Below are positions 44,357 to 52,669 of a stretch of 64,000 nt of DNA, piece by piece. This stretch comes from UBA7672 sp963718145 (GTDB lineage Bacteria; Pseudomonadota; Alphaproteobacteria; Caulobacterales; Hyphomonadaceae), in assembly GCA_963718145.1 (NCBI GenBank), contig CAVQYJ010000020.1:372001-436000 (forward strand), read 5' to 3'. Made by a program: the position numbers and the translations under genes. Position 1 is the stretch's first letter, and each line of letters starts with the position of its first letter. The notes beneath the pieces were generated by a model. The model saw only the letters and a list, made by a program, of their open reading frames with translations. It ran no database searches and had not been told where the DNA came from.

Positions 44357-45049
44357 TTAGACGTACTTGTTCCAGATCGCAGCCTCGCCCAGCGTCTCGA
44401 CAAACGCAGCGTGTGCGGCCTCTTCCTCCCTGCTGATGCGTGAGGCAAGCGGCGCAGGCCGCTGCGCTCGCATCACCTGGGCCGCCTCGGCTGCCCTGGC
44501 GGCGATCGCGGTCGCGAAATCGAAAGCACGTTCACGGCCGCCGCGCAGCTCGAGATAGGCCCTTGCCAGGAGTTGGGCGTCCTTGAGCGCGCCGTGCAGC
44601 TCCCTTCCCTCGAGCGAAATGTTGAAGCGTTTGCAGACGGCATCCAGGGATGCCGGCGACCCCGGGCGATGCTCGCGCGCTAGAACGAGCGTGTCGATAA
44701 AGCGCTCCTTCGGCAGCGTCGTCCGGCCGAGCAGTTCCAGCTCTGCATTGAGGAACATGCGGTCGAACTCGGCATTGTGGGCGACGATGGGTGAATCTCC
44801 GAAGAAGTCCATCAGCCTGTCGACCACGTCCGGGTGCGAGAACGCACTCTTGCCGCGCAGGATCTCGTTGGTGATGCCGGTGATGCGGACGGTCGCCTCG
44901 GATACCGGGCGGCCCGGATTGACGTAGATCTGGAATTCGCGGCCGGTGGGCAGATAGTTGACGAGCTCGACGCAACCGACCTCGACGATGCGGTCGCCCT
45001 GCTTTGGGTCCAGTCCGGTGGTTTCCGTATCGAAGATGATCTCGCGCAT
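44357..45049 (-). CDS. dnaQ: DNA polymerase III epsilon subunit (3'-5' exonuclease)
   Basis: A 230-residue DEDDh exonuclease that proofreads for the replicative polymerase. Exo I is REIIFDTETTGLDPKQGDR (Asp/Glu pair), Exo II HNAEFDRMFLNAEL near 90, Exo III HGALKDAQLLA near 150. Last gene of the ppsR-maf-aroE-coaE-dnaQ run, which reads away from the origin; 26 bases separate it from coaE. Confidence 0.96.
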   Translation of the reverse strand: MREIIFDTETTGLDPKQGDRIVEVGCVELVNYLPTGREFQIYVNPGRPVSEATVRITGITNEILRGKSAFSHPDVVDRLMDFFGDSPIVAHNAEFDRMFLNAELELLGRTTLPKERFIDTLVLAREHRPGSPASLDAVCKRFNISLEGRELHGALKDAQLLARAYLELRGGRERAFDFATAIAARAAEAAQVMRAQRPAPLASRISREEEAAHAAFVETLGEAAIWNKYV

Positions 45050-45075
45050 GGACCCATCTATCCTGGCCGCAATCC

Positions 45076-45681
45076 TCAGGCGGCCCGGATGCGGTCTCTC
45101 AGGGTTTCGAGGATTGTATCCACCTGCGCCTCGGCATAGTCGAAACCGAGACCCGTGTTGATGACGAAATCCGCGCGGGCCTGCTTGACCGAATCGGGCG
45201 TCTGCCGGGCCAATATCGCCTCGAACTCGTCCTCCGTCATCCCGCCCCGGGCGAGCACACGCTTCTTCTGCACATCCTTTGGCGCCGTCACCACCACAAT
45301 GGCGTCGACGCGCTTGTCCCCGCCTGTCTCGAACAGCAGCGGAATGTCGAGCACGACGATGTCGGCGCCATCAGCTTCGGCCTTGGCCAGAAACGCGCGC
45401 TGCATGCCGCCGACGATGGGGTGGACGATCGATTCCAGCTTTTTCATCGCATCAGGGCTGCGGGCGACCTTTTCGCGCAGCCGGGTGCGGTCGATCGCTC
45501 CGTCCTTGCCGATGACGCCGGGAAACGCCCATTCCAGTGGGGCGACCGCTTCGCCTCCCGGCGCGTAGGCCTGGTGGACGGCGGCGTCCGCGTCATAGAC
45601 TGGCACGCCTCGCGCCGCGAACATGGCAGCCGTCGCCGACTTGCCCATGCCGATCGATCCGGTGAGCGCGACCTTGATCAT
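45076..45681 (-). CDS. coaE: Dephospho-CoA kinase
   Basis: A 201-residue P-loop kinase, last step of coenzyme A synthesis. The P-loop is ALTGSIGMGKSATA at the N-terminus (MIKVALTG), and ETGGDKRVDAIVVVTAP near 115 matches the CoA-binding side. The ATG overlaps the aroE stop by four bases (ATGA), so the frame's upstream extension is not used. Confidence 0.95.
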   Translation of the reverse strand: MIKVALTGSIGMGKSATAAMFAARGVPVYDADAAVHQAYAPGGEAVAPLEWAFPGVIGKDGAIDRTRLREKVARSPDAMKKLESIVHPIVGGMQRAFLAKAEADGADIVVLDIPLLFETGGDKRVDAIVVVTAPKDVQKKRVLARGGMTEDEFEAILARQTPDSVKQARADFVINTGLGFDYAEAQVDTILETLRDRIRAA

Positions 45682-46511
45682 CTGCGCGCCGCCACAGCTG
45701 CTTCGCAGGCTGCTAGAGCGCCGGCCTCGTTCGGGGCTAATCCGAACCACAGCTTGAACGCTGCCGCGGCCTGTCCGACCAGCATGCGCAGACCATCGTG
45801 CGGAACCCAGCCGGCCGCCGCCGCAGCGGCAAGCGCGACTTCAGCTGGCTTTCCGTAGGTCATGTCCAGGAACGGACGTCCTGCGCCAGCGGGAAGCGCC
45901 GGCAGGCTTGCGCCGGCATGGCCGAGGCTCGCCGAGTTCACGACGATGTCGGCTGCTTCTGACAATGCCGGCAGTTGAGCCAATTCCGCGGTCTCCGCCT
46001 CAGGCGCGAGTTCGTTCGCAAGCGCAACAGCGTTGGCCCGAGAGCGGTTCACGATGGCAAGGGATGCGCCAACTCCGCTGAGATGCAATGCGGCCGCCCT
46101 CGCTGCGCCGCCCGCGCCGATGAGGACCACGCGTCCCGGCCGTGTCCCGCGCAGGGCGTAGGCAAGCGCCGACGCGAACCCATCACTGTCAGTGTTGTGG
46201 GCGGTCCACTCCGGACCAGATTCGCGCACCAGGGTGTTGGCCGCGCCAATCTTCGCCGCGGCAGGAGAAGCATTTCCCGCCGAAGCCAGTGCGGCGATCT
46301 TGTGCGGCAACGTCACGCTGAGTCCCGAGAATCCGAACCGCGCAAGGGCGCGAAGGTCTGAGGCGGGATCCTCCGACCGCAGGTGGAGCCCGACATAGAC
46401 GGCGTCGAGCCCCGCCTCTTGGATCCAGCGGTTGTGGATCAGCGGAGACAGCGAGTGCGCGACAGGGTCTCCGACGACCCCGTAAAGCCGGGTTGCAGGC
46501 GAAATGCTCAT
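45678..46511 (-). CDS. aroE: Shikimate dehydrogenase
   Basis: A 277-residue AroE of the chorismate pathway. The substrate site is YGVVGDPVAHSLSPLIHN near residue 10 and VTLPHKIAAL near 67 (catalytic Lys); NTLVRE and HNTDSDGFASAL follow, then the NADP Rossmann motif VVLIGAGGAARAAALHL near 130. Start at ATG 46511 with an ATGA overlap to maf; it overlaps coaE the same way. Confidence 0.96.
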   Translation of the reverse strand: MSISPATRLYGVVGDPVAHSLSPLIHNRWIQEAGLDAVYVGLHLRSEDPASDLRALARFGFSGLSVTLPHKIAALASAGNASPAAAKIGAANTLVRESGPEWTAHNTDSDGFASALAYALRGTRPGRVVLIGAGGAARAAALHLSGVGASLAIVNRSRANAVALANELAPEAETAELAQLPALSEAADIVVNSASLGHAGASLPALPAGAGRPFLDMTYGKPAEVALAAAAAAGWVPHDGLRMLVGQAAAAFKLWFGLAPNEAGALAACEAAVAARR

Positions 46512-47113
46512 GCCGGGAGGGTACCGCGATCTCGCAGCCATTGAAGCAGGGGAAGCAGCGGCAGGCCCATGATGGAGAAATGATCGCCTTCTATGCGATC
46601 GAACAGGAGCGCCCCCCTTCCCTCGATCTGGTAGCTGCCGACGCTGTGGAGGGCGGCTGGCCCGATATCGTCCAGATACGCCTCGAGGAACGTGTCCGAG
46701 AAGTCCCGCATGCGCAGACGCGGCTGGGCGAGATGGCGCCAAACGGCGACGCCATCCACGCAGGCAACCAGAGCGGTCTGCAGAATGTGCGTCTTGCCGC
46801 GCATGGCCTTGAGGTGCTCGCGGGCCTCATCCCGGTCGGCCGGCTTGTCGAAGCCGGCCCCGTCGAGATCGAGCATCTGGTCAGCGCCCAGGACCACGCC
46901 CGAATGAGCGATCGAAACCTTCAGGGCCTTGGTTTCGGCGAGCAGCTCCGCCTGCCGCGCACAGGTTGCGCCCTCCACACGCAGGGAGGCCTTTATCGAT
47001 GCTTCATCCACACCCGAGGCGATTTGTTCGAACGGAATACCGGCGCCGCGCAAGACGGCCGCGCGCGCTGCGCTTTTCGATGCAAGGACAAGGCAATGCT
47101 GCGCATCCTGCAT
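46508..47113 (-). CDS. maf: Maf-family nucleotide pyrophosphatase
   Basis: A 201-residue Maf protein that hydrolyses non-canonical nucleoside triphosphates. The N-terminal LVLASKSAARAAVLRGAGI carries the SxxR motif, and LGADQMLDLDGAGFDKP near 80 is the family's active-site Asp segment. Start at ATG 47113, which shares a base with the ppsR stop (TGATG). In this position next to the origin it is conserved among alphaproteobacteria. Confidence 0.93.
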   Translation of the reverse strand: MQDAQHCLVLASKSAARAAVLRGAGIPFEQIASGVDEASIKASLRVEGATCARQAELLAETKALKVSIAHSGVVLGADQMLDLDGAGFDKPADRDEAREHLKAMRGKTHILQTALVACVDGVAVWRHLAQPRLRMRDFSDTFLEAYLDDIGPAALHSVGSYQIEGRGALLFDRIEGDHFSIMGLPLLPLLQWLRDRGTLPA

Positions 47114-47934
47114 CAGGCGCGCCCGTGTTCCTGGATGATGTTGAGGATCGCTGCTGCGGTTTCCTCCACAGAGCGCCTGCTCACATCGATTGTGGGCCAT
47201 TTCATCCGTACAAAGAGGCGATTGGCCTGGGTGATCTCTTCCTGCACCGCCTCCTCGTCGGCGTAGGCGGTGTCGGCGGATTCGTTGAGCGACAGCAGGC
47301 GATGGCGGCGGATCTGCACCAGCCGGTCTGGCGATATCTTGAGGCCCACCACCAGCGGGGCGCCTGGATTGGTGAGGATTTCCGGAACATCGACGCCTGG
47401 CACCAGCGGCACATTCGCCGCCTTGACGCCGCGGTTGCCGAGATAGACGCAGGTCGGCGTCTTCGACGTGCGCGACACGCCCACGAGCACGACATCCGCC
47501 TCGCGCAGATGGTCCGTGTGCTGGCCGTCATCGTGCTGGAGCGCGAAGTTGATCGTCTCGATGCGCTGGAAGTATTCCGCATCCAGATGGTACTGGCCGG
47601 CGACCTTGTGGGCCGACTTGAGACCGAGATACCGACTCAGCATGTTCACAGCGCTGTCGATCACGGGAAGCGTCGGCGAGCCGAGTTCCCGGCAGCGTTC
47701 CTCCAACCTCGAGCGCAGATTCTCATCCGTGATGGTGTAGAGGACGACGCCGGGCGCGTTCTCGATCTCCTTCAACACCCGTTCGAGCTGTTTGGGAGAG
47801 CGCACCAGGTAGTAGTTGTGTTCCAGCGGGGCGATGTTGTCGAACTGTGCACAGGCCGCCCGCATCACGGCGTTGAGCGTCTCGCCGGTCGAATCCGAGA
47901 CCAGGTGCACGTTGAAGTAGGTCTCGAAGGTCAT
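47113..47934 (-). CDS. ppsR: Pyruvate, water/phosphate dikinase regulatory protein (DUF299, RP001-type)
   Basis: A 273-residue kinase/pyrophosphorylase that switches PEP synthase or PPDK by reversible Thr phosphorylation. It opens FETYFNVHLVSDSTGETLNAV and has the P-loop-like VLVGVSRTSKTPTCVYLGNRG near 140-160. The start at ATG 47934 suits the family; the frame goes 17 codons further. Its gene faces hemE across the putative origin, the arrangement known as RP001-Cori-hemE in Caulobacter and Rickettsia. Confidence 0.92.
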   Translation of the reverse strand: MTFETYFNVHLVSDSTGETLNAVMRAACAQFDNIAPLEHNYYLVRSPKQLERVLKEIENAPGVVLYTITDENLRSRLEERCRELGSPTLPVIDSAVNMLSRYLGLKSAHKVAGQYHLDAEYFQRIETINFALQHDDGQHTDHLREADVVLVGVSRTSKTPTCVYLGNRGVKAANVPLVPGVDVPEILTNPGAPLVVGLKISPDRLVQIRRHRLLSLNESADTAYADEEAVQEEITQANRLFVRMKWPTIDVSRRSVEETAAAILNIIQEHGRA

Positions 47935-47954
47935 ATGCGCGTCTGTGTCCCGCC

Positions 47955-47963
47955 TTGTCCCCA
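47955..47963 (+). promoter_or_regulatory. DnaA-box-like site TTGTCCCCA
   Basis: One base from TTGTCCACA and containing the Caulobacter weak-box TCCCCA. Part of the candidate origin, on the ppsR side. Confidence 0.4.
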
Positions 47964-48001
47964 GCCCAGGGGGCATTTGTCCCATAGCGCTGGGAGCAGA
48001 G

Positions 48002-48010
48002 TGTGGACAA
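48002..48010 (-). promoter_or_regulatory. DnaA-box-like site (TTGTCCACA on the minus strand)
   Basis: TGTGGACAA on the plus strand is the reverse complement of TTGTCCACA, one base from the canonical DnaA box TTATCCACA. The best single DnaA-box match in the candidate origin. Confidence 0.5.
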
Positions 48011-48125
48011 GCGGCGGGCGAGATTCGAGTCAGATCAGGCCCACATGCTTCTCTACAGGTGGAGCGGCTGGAGAAGATACCGGCAATTGGCGCCCATGAG
48101 TCACGCCCGAGGGACTCGACTCCCG

Positions 48126-48164
48126 TTAAGCTGTTGTTAACGAAGAGCTTAACGAGAGCTTAAG
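48126..48164. promoter_or_regulatory. CtrA box array, four phased TTAA half-sites
   Basis: TTAA occurs at 48126, 48137, 48149 and 48160, spacings 11, 12 and 11. The first pair is a perfect TTAA-N7-TTAAC and, with the preceding G, a full dyad GTTAA-N7-TTAAC; the third and fourth form TTAA-N7-TTAAG. The middle pair has N8. CtrA binds such boxes in Cori to block replication in swarmer cells. Confidence 0.7.
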
Positions 48165-48276
48165 TCCGCTCGATCTGTCGGAACGTAAGAGGATTCTCGG
48201 TGACTCCTCGTGTGGAGCGTCTGGGGATGGCGCATTGCGCCGACTTACCAACCGACTAGACACCACAAGAGTTCTC

Positions 48277-48293
48277 TTTGAATCAGATTCAAA
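48277..48293. promoter_or_regulatory. Palindrome with two CcrM (GANTC) sites before hemE
   Basis: TTTGAATC-A-GATTCAAA is a perfect 17-bp palindrome, 30 bases before the hemE start, in the most AT-rich part of the gap. GAATC and GATTC in its arms are both GANTC methylation sites. It could be an unwinding element, an operator of the hemE promoter, or both. Confidence 0.5.
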
Positions 48294-48323
48294 ACAGGAA
48301 GAGTCTTTGAGCCTGGGTGATGC

Positions 48324-49355
48324 GTGATCGACAAAAGGCTTTTGAGAGCGCTCAACGGGGAAAGGATGGATCCTGTTCCCGTATGGCTGATGCGTCAGGC
48401 CGGACGGCATCTGCCCGAGTATCGCGAGCTTCGGTCGAAGGCGCGTGACTTTCTCGATTTCTGCTATTCCCCTTCCCTCGCCGCCGAAGCGACGCTGCAG
48501 CCGGTTCGCCGCTACGGCATGGACGGCGCGATCCTCTTTGCCGACATCCTGCTCGTCCTCGACGCCATGGGGCGCAATGTGCGCTTCGTCGAAGGCGAAG
48601 GCCCTAGGGTCGATCCTGCGACGAAGGCGTCGGACTTGGCCAATGTTCCGATGGAGAAGATCCTGGCCCGGCTTGCACCCGTCGGCGAGACGGTCGAGCG
48701 GGTTCGTTCCAGTCTCGATAGCCCCACAACCCTGATCGGGTTTGCCGGATCGCCCTGGACCGTTGGCGTCTACGCGATCGAAGGCCGTGGCGGCACGGAC
48801 AAGTCGGACGCCCGCAAGTTTGGGTATGAGCATCCCGGCGAACTCGCTGGCATGCTGGACCAATTGATCGAAGCTTCGGCGCACTATCTCGCCATGCAGG
48901 CAAGGGCTGGCGCGGATGCGCTCATGCTGTTCGAAAGCTGGGCCGAGGGCCTGGCGGATGACGCCTTCAACACCTGGGTGATCGAGCCCACGGCGAAACT
49001 TGTGAAGCGCGTGCGGGCGCTGGGCGTCAAACAGCCAATCCTCGGTTTCCCGCGTGGCGCAGGCGCACTGACAATCGACTATGCCGAGAGGACAGGCGTC
49101 ACCGCTATTGGCCTCGATACCGCCATCCCCCTGCGGCGCATGTCGGCGCTGCTGCCCAAAGGCATGCCGGTACAGGGAAATCTTGATCCCATGCGCCTGG
49201 TCGCCGGCGGACCGGACCTGGAAAAACGCGTGCGAGAGATTGTCGAGCAGCTTCGCAACCGGCCACACATCTTCAATCTCGGCCACGGCGTCACGCCTGA
49301 AACTCCGATTGCACATGTGGAACAGGTACTTGCGGCAGTCCGGGGCATGGCCTGA
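48324..49355 (+). CDS. hemE: Uroporphyrinogen decarboxylase
   Basis: A 343-residue HemE that converts uroporphyrinogen III to coproporphyrinogen III. Start at GTG 48324 (MIDKRLLRALNGERMDPVPVW); the substrate motif VWLMRQAGRHLPEYRELR follows near residue 20 and GFAGSPWTVGVYAIEG near 135. It is the first gene of hemE-hemH-hemJ, transcribed from within the candidate origin, as in Caulobacter. It overlaps hemH by one base (TGATG). Confidence 0.97.
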   Translation: MIDKRLLRALNGERMDPVPVWLMRQAGRHLPEYRELRSKARDFLDFCYSPSLAAEATLQPVRRYGMDGAILFADILLVLDAMGRNVRFVEGEGPRVDPATKASDLANVPMEKILARLAPVGETVERVRSSLDSPTTLIGFAGSPWTVGVYAIEGRGGTDKSDARKFGYEHPGELAGMLDQLIEASAHYLAMQARAGADALMLFESWAEGLADDAFNTWVIEPTAKLVKRVRALGVKQPILGFPRGAGALTIDYAERTGVTAIGLDTAIPLRRMSALLPKGMPVQGNLDPMRLVAGGPDLEKRVREIVEQLRNRPHIFNLGHGVTPETPIAHVEQVLAAVRGMA

Positions 49356-50419
49356 TGCCGGGCGGGTCAAACGAGAAGATCGCCGTTGTCCTGTTCAATC
49401 TCGGCGGGCCCGACGGTCCTGACGCGGTGCAGCCCTTCCTCAAGAACCTGTTCAGCGATCCGGCGATCATCCGCTCGCCTGCGCCAGTGCGCTGGCTGGT
49501 GGCGCGCATGATCTCACGCTCACGGGCGCCGTCGGCGCGAGAAAACTATGCCAAGATGGGCGGCGGCTCTCCCCTGCTCCCCGAAACGCAGAAGCAGGCG
49601 ATGGCGCTCGACATCGAACTCCAGAAGCGCGGGCGCGATGCGAAGAGCTTCATCGCCATGCGCTACTGGAAACCCTACGCCGCGCATGCCGTCAGCGAAG
49701 TGATCGCCTGGGCGCCGAACAAGGTCGTTCTGCTGCCGCTCTATCCGCAGTTTTCGACCACGACGACCGCATCCTCGTTCAAGTCATGGGCCGACGCCGG
49801 CGGGCCCAAAGGCATCGCCGTGTGCTGTTATCCGGACTCCCCCAAATTCCTCGAGGCGCACGCCGAACGCCTGCTCACCGCCTGGCAGATCGCCGGCAAA
49901 CCCAAGAATGTCCGTGCGCTGTTGTCGGCCCACGGACTTCCCGAAATTGTCGTCAAGAGCGGCGACCCCTACCAGTGGCAAGTCGAGCGCACGGCGTCCG
50001 CCCTGAAGCCTCACCTCCCCGCCGAATGGGAGATCGAGATCTGCTACCAGTCGCGCGTCGGACCGCTGAAATGGATCGGCCCGCCCACCGAGGACGCCAT
50101 CGTCAAGGCGGCGAAGGACGGCAAGGCCATCCTGGTGGCGCCGGTCGCCTTCGTCTCCGAACACATCGAGACGCTGGTCGAACTCGACATCGACTACCGC
50201 CACGTCGCCGACGAGGCTGGCGCAAAGACCTATATCCGCGCCCCTGCCCTTGGCATCGAGGCGAACTTCATCTCGCAACTCGCCGACCTGGTGGAGGATG
50301 CGGCCAGGGATGCCGGCGCGGAGCCGGTGCGTTCATCCTGCGGCAACCGCATCTGTCCAAAGGATTGGCGCGACTGTCCCAACCGTCGGCCCCTCGCCAT
50401 CCGGGAGCACGCCACATGA
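49355..50419 (+). CDS. hemH: Ferrochelatase
   Basis: A 354-residue ferrochelatase, last step of haem synthesis. IAVVLFNLGGPDGPDAVQPFL opens the protein, ALLSAHGLPEIVVKSGDPY near 190 contains the catalytic His, and CYQSRVGPLKWIGPPTE and VSEHIETLVELDIDY near 270 the conserved Glu. Starts at the base that ends hemE and ends inside the hemJ start (ATGA), so the three haem genes are translationally coupled. Confidence 0.97.
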   Translation: MPGGSNEKIAVVLFNLGGPDGPDAVQPFLKNLFSDPAIIRSPAPVRWLVARMISRSRAPSARENYAKMGGGSPLLPETQKQAMALDIELQKRGRDAKSFIAMRYWKPYAAHAVSEVIAWAPNKVVLLPLYPQFSTTTTASSFKSWADAGGPKGIAVCCYPDSPKFLEAHAERLLTAWQIAGKPKNVRALLSAHGLPEIVVKSGDPYQWQVERTASALKPHLPAEWEIEICYQSRVGPLKWIGPPTEDAIVKAAKDGKAILVAPVAFVSEHIETLVELDIDYRHVADEAGAKTYIRAPALGIEANFISQLADLVEDAARDAGAEPVRSSCGNRICPKDWRDCPNRRPLAIREHAT

Positions 50420-50865
50420 GCTTCGGCACGACCTACGACTGGTTTCGCGCAGTTCACATCATTGCTGTCATCGCCTGGATGGCGGGTCAGCTGATGTACC
50501 CGCGCCTCTTGGTCTACCGGCTGGAAGCGGCCGGGAACCCAGGATTCGAGACGGCCATGGACGAGGCGGCCCGGCGCTTGAGGACGATCATCCTCAACCC
50601 GGCGATGATCCTCACCTGGCTGATGGGCCTCGCGCTTTTCGGCAATAACTGGAGCTATTATGTCGGACAGCCCTGGTTCTGGGGCAAGATCTTGCTGGTC
50701 TTGGGCCTTTCCGCCGTCCACGGCTACCTGATCAGTCTGGGCCGGAAGATCGCCGCCGGAGAGCGCCCAATTGAACCCAGAAAACTGCGCATGCTCAACG
50801 AACTGCCCATGGTGATCGCCATTTTCGCGGTGATCATGGTGGTGGTTCAGCCCTTCGGGCGCTGA
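50416..50865 (+). CDS. hemJ: Protoporphyrinogen oxidase HemJ (CopD-like membrane protein)
   Basis: A 149-residue protein with four membrane helices. The N-terminal TYDWFRAVHIIAVIAWMAGQLMYPRLLVY carries the essential His, and NELPMVIAIFAVIMVVVQPFGR ends it. HemJ oxidises protoporphyrinogen IX in most alphaproteobacteria that lack HemG and HemY. Cluster hemE-hemH-hemJ gives a direct functional context. A terminator-like hairpin follows after 20 bases. Confidence 0.93.
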   Translation: MSFGTTYDWFRAVHIIAVIAWMAGQLMYPRLLVYRLEAAGNPGFETAMDEAARRLRTIILNPAMILTWLMGLALFGNNWSYYVGQPWFWGKILLVLGLSAVHGYLISLGRKIAAGERPIEPRKLRMLNELPMVIAIFAVIMVVVQPFGR

Positions 50866-50885
50866 GCGCGTTATCTCCGTTGAGC

Positions 50886-50906
50886 GGCTGTGAAACAGCC
50901 CTTTTC
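50886..50906 (+). terminator. Intrinsic terminator after hemJ
   Basis: GGCTGT (50886-50891), loop GAA, ACAGCC (50895-50900), then CTTTTC. A compact 6-bp stem with a short T-run, in the right place to end the hemE-hemH-hemJ transcript. The next 140 bases before rho show no gene and no clear promoter. Confidence 0.65.
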
Positions 50907-51048
50907 GCTTGACCTACAAGGGATTTCGAGGTCTAAGCGCCCGTCGGCCAGCCGGTCGGCGACCCCTCCTTTAGTTGTCCAGAAAGCTTTCGGCGCGGCT
51001 TCGCGCGACGCCTTCCAGGACAACCCGCAACTGAAATGAACTGTGCCC

Positions 51049-52338
51049 ATGTCAGATGACGTGACCGAAGCGCGCGAGCGCGTTCTGCTCAACGACCTCA
51101 AGAAAAAACCGCCTGCCGAACTGCTGGCGATGGCTGAAGATCTCGAGGTCGAAAGCGCCTCCCTCCTCTCCAAGTCCGAACTTCTGTTCGGCATCCTCAA
51201 GGAACTCGCCGAGCGCGATGTCGAGATCATCGGCGCCGGCGTGATCGAGGTGCTCCCCGACGGTTTCGGCTTCATGCGCTCGCCGCAGTCGAACTACCTC
51301 GCCGGCCCTGACGATATCTACGTCCAGCCGCAGATGATCCGCAAAATGGGCCTTCGCACCGGCGACACGGTCGAGGGCACGATCCGCGGACCGCGCGATG
51401 GCGAGCGCTATTTCGCTCTGGTCCGCATCGCCACCATCAACTTCGAAGATCCCGAGCGAGCGCGCCACAAGGTCCCGTTCGACAACCTGACGCCGCTCTA
51501 TCCGGACAAGCGCCTCAACATGGAGCCGCGCGATCCGACCAAGAAAGACCGCTCGGGCCGCGTGATCGACATTGTGGCCCCGATCGGAAAAGGCCAGCGG
51601 GCGCTGATCGTCGCACCGCCGCGTACCGGCAAGACCGTCCTCCTGCAGAACATCGCGCAGTCGGTCGCCGAAAACCATCCCGAATGCTACCTGCTCGTCC
51701 TCCTCATCGACGAACGTCCCGAGGAAGTCACCGACATGCAGCGCTCGGTGAAGGGCGAGGTTATCTCCTCCACCTTCGACGAACCGGCGTCCCGCCACGT
51801 CGCCGTCGCCGAGATGGTGATCGAGAAAGCCAAGCGTCTCGCCGAACACGGTCGCGACGTAATCATCCTCCTGGATTCGATCACCCGTCTCGGCCGCGCC
51901 TACAACACGGTTGTCCCCTCCTCCGGCAAGGTCCTGACCGGCGGCGTCGACGCCAACGCGCTGCAGAAACCGAAGCGCTTCTTCGGCGCTGCGCGGAACC
52001 TCGAAGAGGGCGGCTCGCTCACCATCATCGCGACGGCGCTGATCGACACCGGTTCGCGCATGGACGAGGTCATCTTCGAGGAATTCAAGGGCACGGGTAA
52101 CTCCGAGATCATCCTTGACCGGAAAGTGGCGGACAAGCGCGTCTTCCCGGCGATCGACATCCTCAAGTCCGGCACCCGGAAGGAAGAGCTGCTCACCGAG
52201 CAGAAGGAACTGCAGAAGATCTACATCCTCCGCCGTATCCTCAACCCGATGGGCGCCCAGGACGCGATCGAATTCCTGCTCGACAAGCTCAAGCAGACCA
52301 AAACCAACGGCGAGTTCTTCCAGGCTATGAACAATTAG
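51049..52338 (+). CDS. rho: Transcription termination factor Rho
   Basis: A 429-residue Rho from ATG 51049 (MSDDVTEARERVLL); a GTG two codons upstream is possible. The N-terminal RNA-binding domain has GVIEVLPDGFGFMRSPQSNYLAGPDDIYV; the ATPase domain has Walker A ALIVAPPRTGKTVLLQ near 185 and DSITRLGRAYNTV with the Q/R-loops near 275. Rho terminates transcription and ends many alphaproteobacterial operons. It stands near the origin in this order in Caulobacter too. Confidence 0.97.
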   Translation: MSDDVTEARERVLLNDLKKKPPAELLAMAEDLEVESASLLSKSELLFGILKELAERDVEIIGAGVIEVLPDGFGFMRSPQSNYLAGPDDIYVQPQMIRKMGLRTGDTVEGTIRGPRDGERYFALVRIATINFEDPERARHKVPFDNLTPLYPDKRLNMEPRDPTKKDRSGRVIDIVAPIGKGQRALIVAPPRTGKTVLLQNIAQSVAENHPECYLLVLLIDERPEEVTDMQRSVKGEVISSTFDEPASRHVAVAEMVIEKAKRLAEHGRDVIILLDSITRLGRAYNTVVPSSGKVLTGGVDANALQKPKRFFGAARNLEEGGSLTIIATALIDTGSRMDEVIFEEFKGTGNSEIILDRKVADKRVFPAIDILKSGTRKEELLTEQKELQKIYILRRILNPMGAQDAIEFLLDKLKQTKTNGEFFQAMNN

Positions 52339-52370
52339 GGGGGTTGCGGGGGCGGTGGTTGTTGCAGTCG

Positions 52371-52404
52371 CCCCGCCCCCTGTTGCAGGGGGCGGGGTTT
52401 TTGT
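52371..52404 (+). terminator. Strong intrinsic terminator after rho
   Basis: CCCCGCCCCC (52371-52380), loop TGTTGCA, GGGGGCGGGG (52388-52397), then TTTTTGTT. A perfect 10-bp GC stem with a T-run, 32 bases after the rho stop. Confidence 0.85.
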
Positions 52405-52669
52405 TGGGGTTATTCCCGCCGCCACACCACCCGCGGTCGCAGTGGCGGTTCCGGTTGTGGTCGCACCAGCCGCTCCAGTCCCGGTTCCAGTCCCAGTCGC
52501 ACTCTCAATTCGTCAATCGACAGCACGCGCGCCTTCCGTCTCTCCCGTGCTCCACAGTCCATTCCCCACTCTGCCGCCTGGTTCATCTGCAAGTCGTCCG
52601 TCCTTCCTTCGCCGCCACATTGCCAATATCGCCGACCAGCGTTACCGAAAGACGAACGCCGACGCTGTT
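52405..52669. other. Low-complexity stretch without a convincing gene
   Basis: About 265 bp with near-repeats of GTTCCG/GTCCCG/GTTCCA units in its first half (translations give Val/Pro/Ala runs in one plus frame). Open frames on either strand have no family resemblance. It probably only separates the rho terminator from the promoter of the following small gene. Confidence 0.45.

Larger units (their letters stand above)
47935..48323. other. Candidate chromosomal replication origin (Cori-like)
   Basis: The 389-bp gap between divergent ppsR and hemE has no gene but several origin features. TTGTCCCCA (47955-47963) and TGTGGACAA (48002-48010) resemble DnaA boxes; TGGGGA at 48222-48227 is a weak-box match (TCCCCA reversed). 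Four TTAA half-sites at 48126-48164 form CtrA-type boxes. Ten GANTC sites occur between 48022 and 48305. An AT-rich part with a 17-bp palindrome precedes hemE. The same gene pair flanks Cori in Caulobacter, and genes on both sides read outward. Function is inferred from these signs together. Confidence 0.8.
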
